In this document: in pieces, positions 44,682-54,809 of the stretch
How the letters are laid out: each line of letters begins with the position of its first letter
Numbering within the stretch: the first letter of the stretch is position 1
Assembly: GCA_029717555.1 (NCBI GenBank)
Contig: JAMDHS010000040.1
Coordinates: 124,001-188,000, forward strand
Direction: 5' to 3'
DNA from: Peribolospora baueri
Taxonomy: Eukaryota > Basidiomycota > Peribolosporomycetes > Peribolosporales > Peribolosporaceae
Length of the DNA: 64,000 nucleotides
Program-made: the position numbers and the translations under genes
The notes under the pieces: generated by a model
What the model was told of the DNA's origin: nothing
What the model saw: the letters and a program-made list of their open reading frames with translations, nothing else
The model's database searches: none

Positions 44682-47234
44682 CTATCGCCCGCGGCCGTTG
44701 CCCCTCCCCGCAACCCGTCCCCTAGCGCCCACTTCGCCCCTCTTGGCCAGCTCCACCAAGCCCCTAAGGGCGCCTCCGAGGGGTACGAATCCGTGGCGGT
44801 CCATCTCCTCCACCACCCTCCTCGCGCCCTCGACGTCGCCCCTCCGCTTGAGAAGGCCTTCGAGGAGGAGGAACCAGGTGCTCTCGTTCGCTCGGATACC
44901 TCTCTCCGTGCGCATCTCTCGCAGCAGCGAGCCGGCGAGCCCCGGCGCAGAGCGAGACGGGTGGGCCAGGAGGGCCTTGATCAGGTAATGGTACGTCACC
45001 CGGTTGGGGAAGATGTTCGCAGAGCGCATCCGAGAGAGGAGCATGAGCGCCAGCGTAACCGTCGGGTCGTCATCGGCAGTGGCATATGCGTCACCGGACG
45101 ACGACGACGGCCCAGAGCCGGCGGCGACTAACGCTGCGACGGCGGCCGCCGCGTCGGCCGGATCCGATCGCAGCGCGCCGCCGATGAGGCTGGTGAAGGT
45201 GACCTCGTTGGCGCGGACGCCGTCAGCCTCCATCCGACCCAACAGCTCCACCGCCTGCGCCAACCTCGGCGGGCTCTCCTTGAGCAGCGCGTCGACCATG
45301 GCCGAGTAAGTGAACACGTTGGCGCGCACGCCCATCGCGTCCATGATCGCCAGCACTTTCTTCACCGCGTCTCGCTTGCCCGCTCTCGCCAAGGAGGAGA
45401 GCACGGTGGTAAAAGTCACCACGTCCGGCTCCGCGCCCGCGCTCTTGATCGCTCGCACCGTCGCCGCGAGCGCCGTCAGGTCGGCTCGGCGGCCATGGTA
45501 GCGCAGCAGGACGTTGTACGCCTCGATGGCCGGCTTGAGACCATACCGCTTTTCCATCTCCTCCATCGCCACCGTCGCCCGTTCCGCCACTCCGGTCGCG
45601 CATAGGCCGTAAATCAGAGCGTTCCACGCCGGCCTGCCCTTCTCCGTGCCCAACAGCGCCCCCGGCGCCTCAGCTCCTTCTCTCTTCCTCACGTCCCGCT
45701 TCATCTCCTCAAACGTCGCCTCGGCCTTTTCGGTTTGCTTCCCGCGGAAATAGGCGAGCATCATCGTGGTGTACGTCACCAGGTCCGGTTCCACGCCCTC
45801 GGACAGCATCCGCGACCAAGTAGACTCGGCCGCTCCGAGGTCGCCCGCCTTGCCATAGCCGTCCAAGAGGCCGTTGTAGATCACCGCGCTGGGCTTGACG
45901 CCTCGAGCGAGGAGGCCCTTCCACACCTCTTCGGCAAAGTCAAGCCGTTGGACGTGTACAGCGCCGGAGAGGAAGGACGACCAGACGCGGTCGTTGATGT
46001 CGTTCGCGGAGAGCCAGTTTGGCTCTCCCACTTGCCCTCCCCCTTCGCTCGCACTTATCATCGTTCGGAACAGAGCCCGCGCCTCCTCCGTGTCCCTCTG
46101 TCCGAACGTCTTGGTCAGAAGGTTCAGCAGCCTCCTCGGCTGCTCGACGCCCTGCGCCAGTTGCGCGTGTCGTGCAAGGTCCACCGCGCGCTCCACGACC
46201 TCCCGTCCGCGAGAAGAGAGGTGACGCTCGAATATCGTCCGCGCCCTTCGCGTTTGGATGTCCGCCGGCGTCTTGCGAGCGAGAGACAGCAGCGGCGTGA
46301 GTGCGGGATGGTCCCGAGCGGCGAAAGAGGCGATAACGATGCAGAACATATCCGTCTCCTGCGCTGAAAGTCGTGTGCGGCCATCTGCTGGCCGTCCGAT
46401 TTTATCATGATCTCCGGAGAGCATCCCGTCGTCCACCTTTCCGTCCGGAGATGAAGAGGTGTCTTCCAACAAAGCTTCGCTCAAAGAAGGAGCGAGGTCC
46501 ACTTCAGGTTCCGGCTCGACCCTGTCCTGCGCCGCCGTGGCAGCGTACGTGTCCCACATTTCGGCGACCCTCTCAAGCTGGCCGCCCGGGACGAGCTCAG
46601 CGACCATCCAATCCTGTACCCTGGCGGGGTCGCCCGTGCCAGCAGCCCACTGGGCCCAGCGCCCGTACCTCTCCTGCCACACGTGCGCCTCCTCGCCCCC
46701 ACGAAGCTTGCCTGCCTCTCTCCTAGCGACCCTGGCGAGATCTTGAGCATCGCTCCCACGCAGCATGCCCAGCTCCCCGGCCATTTCCAGCGCTTCCCAC
46801 CCTTGCCAAGCCTTGGCGAGGTCTCGCTCCAGCACTCCGGAGCGGAGGACGTGGAGCGCCGTGTTGACGCTCTGCAGCTGAGCGGGGGTCATGCGCGGCT
46901 TGTTCAGGACGCGGAGGAAGGACTCCACCTCTGCGGCATCGGAGGGGTCACCTCGCGGTCGTCGAGATGAACGGCGCTGGAGTGCCGCGCGGGATCCGGG
47001 GGGCGCCGATGCAGCAGAGGTGGCCCACGTCTCTCCTGAGGGGGATCGGTGAGAAAAGAGGGCGGCGGCGGAGGGTCGAGGCGGGCGAGAAGACGGCGTG
47101 GAGGAAGAGGCGCGTCTCCCATGACATGAGCCTGAACTTGGCGCGTGAGACACATGACGGAAGGCGGGATGAGAAGCCCATCTTGGGGCGAGGAACTCGA
47201 AAAGAGCGGCGGAGGAGACGGAGCGGCGAAGCAT
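44682..47234 (-). CDS. Pentatricopeptide repeat (PPR) protein, probably mitochondrial
   Basis: Single-exon gene of 850 residues; PPR proteins bind organellar RNA and act in processing, stability or translation. The N-terminus (MLRRSVSSAALFEFLAPRWA) is Arg/Ser/Ala-rich without acidic residues, fitting a mitochondrial presequence, and the start at 47234 was chosen for this reason. Canonical 35-residue repeats occur in the C-terminal half: VIYNGLLDGYGKAGDLGAAE, PDLVTYTTMMLAYFRGKQTE, PAWNALIYGLCATGVAERA, EAYNVLLRYHGRRADLTALA, PDVVTFTTVLSSLARAGKRD, NVFTYSAMVDALLKESPPR and NEVTFTSLIGGAL. The end is basic (GNGRGR). It is divergent from Sec66. I cannot tell which RNA it serves. Confidence 0.92.
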   Translation of the reverse strand: MLRRSVSSAALFEFLAPRWASHPAFRHVSHAPSSGSCHGRRASSSTPSSRPPRPSAAALFSHRSPSGETWATSAASAPPGSRAALQRRSSRRPRGDPSDAAEVESFLRVLNKPRMTPAQLQSVNTALHVLRSGVLERDLAKAWQGWEALEMAGELGMLRGSDAQDLARVARREAGKLRGGEEAHVWQERYGRWAQWAAGTGDPARVQDWMVAELVPGGQLERVAEMWDTYAATAAQDRVEPEPEVDLAPSLSEALLEDTSSSPDGKVDDGMLSGDHDKIGRPADGRTRLSAQETDMFCIVIASFAARDHPALTPLLSLARKTPADIQTRRARTIFERHLSSRGREVVERAVDLARHAQLAQGVEQPRRLLNLLTKTFGQRDTEEARALFRTMISASEGGGQVGEPNWLSANDINDRVWSSFLSGAVHVQRLDFAEEVWKGLLARGVKPSAVIYNGLLDGYGKAGDLGAAESTWSRMLSEGVEPDLVTYTTMMLAYFRGKQTEKAEATFEEMKRDVRKREGAEAPGALLGTEKGRPAWNALIYGLCATGVAERATVAMEEMEKRYGLKPAIEAYNVLLRYHGRRADLTALAATVRAIKSAGAEPDVVTFTTVLSSLARAGKRDAVKKVLAIMDAMGVRANVFTYSAMVDALLKESPPRLAQAVELLGRMEADGVRANEVTFTSLIGGALRSDPADAAAAVAALVAAGSGPSSSSGDAYATADDDPTVTLALMLLSRMRSANIFPNRVTYHYLIKALLAHPSRSAPGLAGSLLREMRTERGIRANESTWFLLLEGLLKRRGDVEGARRVVEEMDRHGFVPLGGALRGLVELAKRGEVGARGRVAGRGNGRGR

Positions 47235-47597
47235 GGACGCGAAGAGAGATGGGACACGAAAGCGTCGACGGTTGAAAAGAGAGAAAGAGAGAGAGTGGGA
47301 GAGGTAGAAGCGATGACCGGCGGCAATCTTCTTGCTGCGGCGACTCTGCGTCCGCCAACGTCCGCTTGTGTGCGCGGGCCGATTGAGCTGGCGCCTGAGG
47401 CGGTTCACACTTTGTTGGCTGGGCTTGCGAAGGTCTGGCGAGCATCGTCCAACCTTCGTCCTCATCCTTCAAGCTTCTTGGCCACTCGCCATCGCCCTAT
47501 CTTGCGTTTCTTCCCAGTCTGCGCCCGCCCTAGGCCCATTTGTTATCCCCTCGTCCTTTGCGAAGCGCCGCCCAACTCGACTCTCGCTCGGGCCGGC
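47235..47597. promoter_or_regulatory. Divergent promoter region
   Basis: 363 bases separate the PPR and Sec66 start codons, which point away from each other. A GAGA-rich run (about 47278-47303) reads as a CT-rich tract ahead of the PPR gene. Confidence 0.55.
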
Positions 47598-48288
47598 ATG
47601 GCGATGTCACTGCTGGTGCCCGTGGGGTACATCACCTTCCTCGTCGTCTCTCTCACCCTCTTCTCCCGGATCTATCGACACAGGCGCTCCTCCAAGCTCG
47701 CCTCGTCTCACAAGCCCTGGTTCCCAGAAGGCCATAAGCCGAGGGACACGTACATCACGCTTCTGTCCATCTCCGACCCGCCCACGCCAGACGTGGTGCT
47801 CAAGTCAGCGCTTCTCTGCCGCGCCATGGAGGACGTGCGACGGATCATGCGCCTCCGCGACGACAAGCAGGCGCTCTCCGTCCTCCTCCAGAAGGGTAGC
47901 ATCGGTGACGAGGCGCTGCAGCGCATCCAGGTCGCCGAGAAGGAGCTCGAGGCGGAGATCCTGGAGGTCATCGCCGAGGCCAACACGTTCCGCGAAGGGT
48001 GGGGACAGATCATCTTCCAGACGGCTGCCGAGATGGTGAACCACCTCAAGCACAAGGAGTTGTACTACAAGATCAAACAGGAGAGGGACGAGTATGGTGA
48101 GCGGGAGCGAACGGTTGCGTCTCGGCCTGTCCGAGCTGGATCGCTGGACCGCCTGCTGACAGCTTTGCGTCCTCTCTCTTCTCTTCGTCCCCTTGCCTGT
48201 CTATGTAGAGAAGCGCCTCATTGCCGCCGGCGTGTCCTATCCACCCCTCTTCCAGCTACCCCCCGGCCCTCTCCCGCTCTCCCGGTAG
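47598..48288 (+). CDS. SEC66: Sec66 (Sec71), subunit of the ER Sec62/Sec63 translocation complex
   Basis: Non-essential fungal subunit of the post-translational protein import complex at the ER membrane. Two exons (47598-48096, 48209-48288) give 192 residues. The N-terminus holds a single membrane span (SLLVPVGYITFLVVSLTLFS) followed by basic IYRHRRSSKLASS. Family landmarks are KPWFPEGHKPRDTYITLLS, VVLKSALLCRAMEDVRRIMR, KQALSVLLQKGSIGDEALQR, the helical EKELEAEILEVIAEANTFRE, GWGQIIFQTAAEM and the end EKRLIAAGVSYPP. Start ATG at 47598 gives the short lumenal N-terminus expected; a second ATG lies two codons on. Downstream on the opposite strand is tRNA-Ala. Confidence 0.9.
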
Positions 48289-48506
48289 AAAGCGACATAC
48301 GAACGTCCCGTCCAGTGGTTCAGAGGTTGCGAATGCGGCGAGGGTGTATGTAATGTAGATCTATGTAACGGATTCCCAAAACGCCCAGTGCCACGCAGGA
48401 CACATGTAGAAAAAAATGCGAGGGTCCATGTGCGGCATAGCTCCGGGATTTGCGTGGGCAAAAAAAGTGCGACAGGTAGCGCCGCCCACAGAAGGCGCAG
48501 TGCGAG

Positions 48507-48513
48507 AAAAAAA
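48507..48513 (-). terminator. Pol III T-run terminator of tRNA-Ala
   Basis: Seven A residues on the plus strand, that is T7 on the minus strand, three bases past the tRNA-Ala discriminator. Confidence 0.85.
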
Positions 48514-48516
48514 GAG

Positions 48517-48609
48517 TGGAGAAGCTGGAAGTCGAATCCAGGACCTCGTGCACACACCTTAGTAAGTTGCATGCTAAGCACGCGCTCTAACCAACTGAGC
48601 TACATCCCC
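48517..48609 (-). tRNA. tRNA-Ala(AGC) with a 19-base intron
   Basis: Minus strand starts GGGGATGTAGCTCAG with a standard D arm. Anticodon stem CGTGC/GCACG encloses loop TTAGCA, a 19-base intron beginning TGCAACTT, and then T. The variable loop is AGGTC. T arm is CTGGA, loop TTCGACT, TCCAG. The acceptor 3' strand is CTTCTCC with discriminator A. It pairs with GGGGATG except for one T-T mismatch at the sixth pair; most relatives have CATCTCC there. Followed by a T7 terminator. No CCA is encoded, as expected in eukaryotes. Confidence 0.95.
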
Positions 48610-50672
48610 ATAGAAGGACGAAAGACTCGCCGGCGGGCAGTACATAGGCCTCCTAAGCCTTGTTGCATTTTCGTATTCGTTTCGTTTTGGGAAGCGCTCG
48701 GCATGCCCTTGTTCGGCTGTTAGCTTTAACCGGCGGCCCGGAGTCCGGACGACCGACGTGAGACGGGAGGGGAGGCACATACGCCAACCATACGTTCGTC
48801 TGCACGTGTGTGTCGCGCGGTGTCTCGCTTAGCAGTGAAGGCGTGAGAGAGGGCTCGCTGGCCAACCTTGGTTCACGCTCCGAGCGGTGCTAGGTCGCAC
48901 AGCGGTCGTCGTCCCGGCTGCGCTTTCTCGTATTCGCCGATGCGGACGGACGAACGAACGAACGAACGAACGGGCCTGTGAACAGATCCGCCAGTACACA
49001 ACTACACATGCGCGAAGGAACCGACGGGGCAAAGGAAAGGAAAGAAAAGAAAGCGGCGAGGAAGGCGCATCCCCCTCAGCGCGGCTGGCCTTGCCTCGCT
49101 CAGACTCGGAAGGAAGAACGGTCGAGGCGAGGTGGGTTGGGGTGGGCACGTTGAGACGATCCGACCCGACGGAGGTTAGAAGACGATATCCCATCGACAA
49201 CCACAGCAATTAGCGGGCGGGAGGGCGGCGTTTTAAAAGAGTCCGTTCGTAGGATTAATGGTCATGACGCCCTCGAATCCTGCGAGTAGAGCGCCCTTGC
49301 GTAAAACGTCCGAAGCGATGCTCTGACGGACGGGACTGACGACGTCACAGATCGAACGAGCACATATACATCCTAACTTGGCCAACCGGAGACTGGATCG
49401 CTGAAGACATTGGCTTACCATGCTCCGGACATTGACTTAACCATTCTCCAGATATGACTTAGCTGGACGCACGCGCACCTCGACCGATCGACCACACGGC
49501 CGGTTCTCTTTCTCCTGCGTTCGCCACTCGCAGCCATTGCATCCGTCTCTGGCGCTGCTTTCACCGTCTCGCTGGCCCGTCTGCTCGCGCTCGCTGATCT
49601 CTGATCTACGTCCTATCATCGAGATCCCGGCTTGCGCTCACGCCACGCATGATTTGCACCGTCTAGGCCTCACTCGGCTCGGCTAGCAGCTTCGCCGGGC
49701 CAATTTGACCAGCGGCACACACCGCCCGCACGCGAGATCCATGCTAAGTGCCCGCTAACAGCCCGACTTGGTGGATGGATGGAAGGATGGATGGATAGCG
49801 AAAGGAGGGTGCTCAACGTACAGGGCGCTGATGGGATAGTTACCTACTTAATTTCTTTATGACTAGCTTCCTCGGGTAGCGACGCCTGGGAACGTCTCGC
49901 AAGCGAAGCGAGCCTGCACTGCCTGCTCGCTCGATTGCCCGCAAAGGGAAACCCGGCGGCGCTCGCTCATGTGCAAGTCGCACGTCTCTTCCCACCCAGA
50001 CAGAACCGGGGAGAGGGCGGGACAGAGAGGAGAGGGAGGCGCAGCGCAGAAACCAACACAAGGCGCCGCCCTGTGTCGAGGAGACCCCACAGACTGACCG
50101 CTATTCCTCGTCTTTCGTAACTCGCTGCCGGTCACTGCAGACCGGTCAGACCGAGGTGTCGGGTCCATGTTTGCGTAGACGCACATACGGTAGTGTAGTG
50201 TCATGTCTCAGCGCGCGTTTGGGATGGGACTGACTGCCCAGTCTAGAGTTGGCGGGGAAGGGAGACGGAACGTCGATGCTGCTTCCGCTTTCTTCTTCCT
50301 CTCCTTCCTTCTTTTCCAGACTCGAGATCGTCACTTGTCTAATTCCGAGTCGCCCGCCTCGCTGTCTCTCGTCCGGGCTCGTATATAGTCAACCACCCAG
50401 GCCATTCCATGCGCCTCGCACCCGGCCACCCGCTGACCGCCCGCAGATGCTTCCCAGGTCTCCTCCTCATCTTGCTTAGCTTCCTCAGTACCGCCTTTTT
50501 TTTTTGTCTTCTAACCCGCGGGTCGACGACCAGCGAGTGATCCACCACGTCGCTCCAGGTCGCCCGTCCAGCCGCTCTCCGTCCTTTTCCAAACGACGCA
50601 AGGGCAGCGCGGCCTCCTGGTCTTTCTTCGCCACGAAGCCTACATCGTTCAGGAGCGGCGCAGGGAGGCAAG
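48610..50672. other. Gene-poor region of 2.1 kb
   Basis: No supported gene. Simple tandems occur: ACGA near 48950-48972, GGATGGAT near 49772-49796, and AAAGG/AAAGA near 49032-49052. Open frames lack recognisable domains. The right end must contain the promoter of the membrane protein gene; a T9 run lies near 50496. Confidence 0.5.
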
Positions 50673-53218
50673 ATGGCAGCCAGCGTCGAGGAGTGGGCCG
50701 CGCCGAGGGACTTGCCCAGCAAGGGCACCCCGTTCTTGTACATTCCCTCTCCAGTCATGCAGCATGATCTTCTCGTGAGTATAGGATCTCGTTCGGAAAT
50801 GGGCCCGCACAGGCTTCCTTGTCGGCGCCCGACCGCCTTCGAAGCAAGCGCGGCGAAGGACGCGCACGGTTCTGACCAGATTCGCTCTCTCGCTTGGGCC
50901 GTGACCGCTTCGCTTTCTCTTTCTCGGGACCAGGCTAGGTGAGCCACGACGTTCTCGTCTTGCTTCCCCGCCGCCGCTGAGTGCGCCGATCGACCTTGGC
51001 TAAGGACGGTGCCGTCTTATCGTCGTCGTCCCCGGCCCCCAGCATGCTTGTTTACGCTGTGAGGATCCCACTGGCCCACACGTCCTCGGACCCCTTCCTC
51101 TCCTCCCGTGGTGCTGACATCAGCGCTTCTCTCTCCTCCTTCTTCCGTCACAACTCGGCGATCCTCGTACGTAGGCAGCGGCGGGCATGGTCGGCGTGGA
51201 GCTGCTGGGCAGCCTGCAATTCGACATCAAGCTCTTCCTAAGACCAGGCTGGCGCGTGCCCTCCAAGGTCGCCAGCCGGTCCGCCTACCTCATCTCTCGG
51301 TACGCCGCGTTCACGTTCGCCTTGCTCGTTGTCCTCTTTGAAAGTGAGCCGGTCGTCTCGACCTTCTCCCCCTTCTCCGCCTCAGGTTCGCTCGCACTCG
51401 TCGCTCATCGCCCGAACGGCATCGCTCTGCCCCTTTTCCTTTTCCCCACAGCCTATCCGGGCATCGACTGTGACGTCCTGCCCAAGGTTTTCGACGCCAT
51501 GGTGATCATAAGCCACATTTGCACCACCTTTGTCTTCGCCATCCGCTGCGTCGCCATCTGTCGGTCCTCGATGTGAGTGGGAGGAAGAGCAAAGCAGCGA
51601 CAGTGCCATTCCTCTGAACTGATGGAGGAAAACCCATCCGACTTGCTCTTCTTCGTCTACGTCCCCAGCTGGGTGCAATGCTTCGTCTTCTTCATGTTCC
51701 TCTACACCTCCGGCTGGGCCATCTCGTTGTGCCTCATCCCACGCGGCATCAACCTTCCCGGCTCGCCTTTCTGCCTCTACCTCACCAAAGGCCCGACCGT
51801 GGTCGTGCCGCTCGGCTGGCTCGTGCGTTCCACCATCCACCCATTTCTCGACTCCGTTCGTCGTGGTCCCTTATTCCTTCCGCGTTTCATCACTGACGTT
51901 ATGTTCGGCCGCCCGGCGTTCCGCCTCTCCCGCCTTCTTTTCTCCGATGCCGAAATCTGTTCTGACGCACCCAGTCGTCCACGATCGCCTTTGACACCAC
52001 CACCTTTGTGCTCACCGCCAACAAGCTCGGGGCGCTAAGGCTGGTCTGGCGCGATCGCCTGAACCAAGGTCCCATGCTCACCAAGATGCTCTTCGAACAG
52101 GGTGAGGGAGCGCTCCTGACAGTTTCCGTCGTTGTTCCCCGCGGGTGAGCGGGCGAAAGAAGGGCGTCTGCAGACTGATGCGACTTGCTCCCTTTGCTTC
52201 CCCCCTTCCTCCCTTCCCTTCATCCCGGCCAAAGGCTTGCTCTACTTCATCGCTTCGCTGTGTTTGACGATCGGGAGTATGCTCATCTATACCCTCGGCC
52301 CGGACGATAACATTAAGGTGAGTGAAGAGAAGAGGAGGAAGCGTGGGGGCCTGGACCACAGCTGATGACGTTACCGTCTGCTCGACCATACGGCCACGGC
52401 GAAGGCAGTTCCTTGAAACGCCAATCTTGATCGGCGCGCAGAGCATGCTCGCTGGACGAGTATTCCGACTGACGTGGAAGCTGGTGGGCGGGTCGGGGGA
52501 CGTATACGGGTCGAGCAAGAACAAGGTGTCGTCGCAGTCTCGCCTCCGCCTTCCCCATCATCACTCTTTCTCGGGCCTCGGAAGTCTGGGAAGCCCGACG
52601 TCGGGGATGATGTCTAGGAAACAGCAGGGCGCGTGGGGTCCGTTGGAGGGCGAAGGGAAGCAGGGCATGGACGACGTCGAGCTTGGGAACATGACGATGA
52701 CGGCGACCATCGACCCCGATCACGGCGGTCACGACGAAGGCGGGAGCAATGGCGGTGGTGTCGACGGCGGCGGCGTCTCGAACAGCACCTACGTCGCCGC
52801 GGTCGGCGACTACGGCGCGGACGCCGGGGTGACGTTCCCGCGTCGGGCGGCGTCTCGGGGCGGCGAGGAACGACGACGAAAGGGAGGAGGAGGAGGCGGG
52901 CGGCGGTCGACGCCGGGGGTGAGGGCGGAAGCGTCGAGCCCGGGACTGGTGATCATGTCGACGACGCAACGGGAGGTCACCGACGCCGAGGGGCGCCTTG
53001 TCACCTGGGGCGACGGGACGAGCGCGACGGAGGAGCCTCTGATCCGGTCGGACATGAGCGATGACGGCCATCGTCGCCACCTCACCGCCGACTTGCACGC
53101 GCATTACGCCGGCGGCGACGGGAACGGTGACGGCGACGGCGGCGGCAGCGGCGCAGAGAGTCGGTCGGTCCTCTCGTCGGTGCCGTCGATCCAGGACCAT
53201 CCCTTCCGGGGGCGATGA
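50673..53218 (+). CDS. Seven-helix membrane protein of a basidiomycete-type family, long disordered tail
   Basis: Predicted polytopic membrane protein of 521 residues, function unknown. Seven exons (50673-50774, 51175-51343, 51452-51572, 51669-51822, 51975-52101, 52235-52317, 52409-53218) keep the frame throughout. Helices include SAYLISRYAAFTFALLVVLF, FDAMVIISHICTTFVFAIRC, QCFVFFMFLYTSGWAISLCL, STIAFDTTTFVLTANKL and GLLYFIASLCLTIGSMLIYT. The spaced signals FDTTTFVLT, then GLLYF, then AQSMLAGRVFRL match the last helices of the family that includes DUF6533-type proteins. The last ~220 residues are Gly/Asp/Ser-rich and disordered, with poor conservation expected. The first intron (400 bases) is unusually long, so the first exon is the least certain part; an alternative start at 51187 is possible. 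Confidence 0.78.
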
Positions 53219-54809
53219 AATATCAACACGACACGCTCTGCTCTAGCCTTGCGGGCCTCTTCATTTCGTCTCTTTCCTTTTTTCCCTTACTATGCCTTGC
53301 TTTCATTTTCCTTTCCGTCCTGCCTTGCCTCGCTTGGGCGCATTTGGCGTTGTCTCGCGCCGCCGGCCGGCCGCCCACCCGCCGTTATTTATTACCTTGC
53401 CCATTTTACCCTACCCACCGGCCTTTTTCGCTCGGCCCATTCGTCAACGTACGCGCGTGCCGGCCTGTATCTTATCATAGAAAAACGGATAAAAGAAAAC
53501 CGATGTCGGATCCGATCGACCCAAGGGAAGGGACGGACGTGGCTGGTTGGCCACTTGGGACGACGGACGGATGGAGGATGGGATGGGGGTGAACCTGGGA
53601 AAACAAACGCTGGCCGGCGTTTTTCGAGGTCGGTCGGTTCCATGTGAATATGGATTGGGTTCGTCTTTGTCGTTTGTCCGATGCGTCGGCAGCATCATCA
53701 TCATCATCGTTGTCGTCACTGGACGCCCCAGCAGCGCCCGCCCAGCGCCATCGCATCGTAGCACCATCGATCAAAAACGAAAACGTGTGCGATCGAATTC
53801 GGAGTGTCGTCATCCCATCCATCCAACCATCTTATCATCCATCCATCCTCCGTCCTTCCTTTCTTTCGCTGTCCATTTTCACGCGACGCTTTTGCAACGC
53901 CGCAGTTTTTTATTATTTTTATTTTTATTTTGCGCTGTCGGCGGCAGGCGGCCTTCGGCTCCGACCGAGGCCGATCGGACGCTTGAGGGAGCGAGCGAGT
54001 GAGCGAGGACGGTGGGGACGGATGTGACGTAAACGGCGACGAGGGAAGAGGGCGACGGGCTCGCAGTTGGTCCGCCGGCCAGCCGCAGTGCCCCAAGCCA
54101 TCCATGTCATCCATGTCATCCACCCATCATCCATCCACCCAGCATCGAAATGAAGAACGCCACACGATGGGTGTCACCATCGCTCGCGGCCGTGATCGTG
54201 ATATGATCGGTCGGAGGACGTCGGTCGAGCTTGGGCCGGAACGACGGGTCGTGTGAGTGGCCGCAGCAGTTGCCGCAGCAGGGCGTGGCGAGCGAGAGCG
54301 ACTTGTTGGGGAAGTGACACCAGCGGCTTTGTTTTTGCTGCGTCGATACAACGACGTCCCGGTCGGGGCGATGAGACAGACGACGACGAGCGGCGGTCGG
54401 CGGGGCAGCGGATGGGGACGAATGCTGGGGCGTGCGTGGAAGAGACAGAAAGACAACCAGCTCGAGACATGATAAACGGAGGAGGGGCGAAAGCGAGAAC
54501 GAGAGTCGTCGTCGTCACTCACCGACCCATTTCTTCGTCTTCCTCCACCACCAACCACCGCTTCTTCTCGCCTTAGCCCGGCCTCACGTTCATCCCAGCC
54601 TTCTTCTTTCCACCACCCTCGTTTCGGCGCCCCCGGTCCGCCTCCCCACGTTCTCGCCGCACTTACTTATATCAACCCCAGCCCCTCCCCGCCGTCTTCC
54701 TTTCCTCCATCTCCGTTCGCCACTCACCTTCTCATTCCTCCTCCCTTCTTCTCTTCCCTTCTTCTCCCTCTCGAACGATCTTCCTTCCACATCTCCCCGT
54801 CGCCCGGCC
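53219..54809. other. Long intergenic region upstream of desaturase
   Basis: 1.6 kb without a supported gene. It contains TCATCATCATCATCG (about 53696-53710), repeated CATCCATCC-type tandems at 53815-53850 and 54100-54145, and a 250-base pyrimidine-rich leader directly before the desaturase start. A long regulated promoter is plausible for a desaturase gene. Confidence 0.5.
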
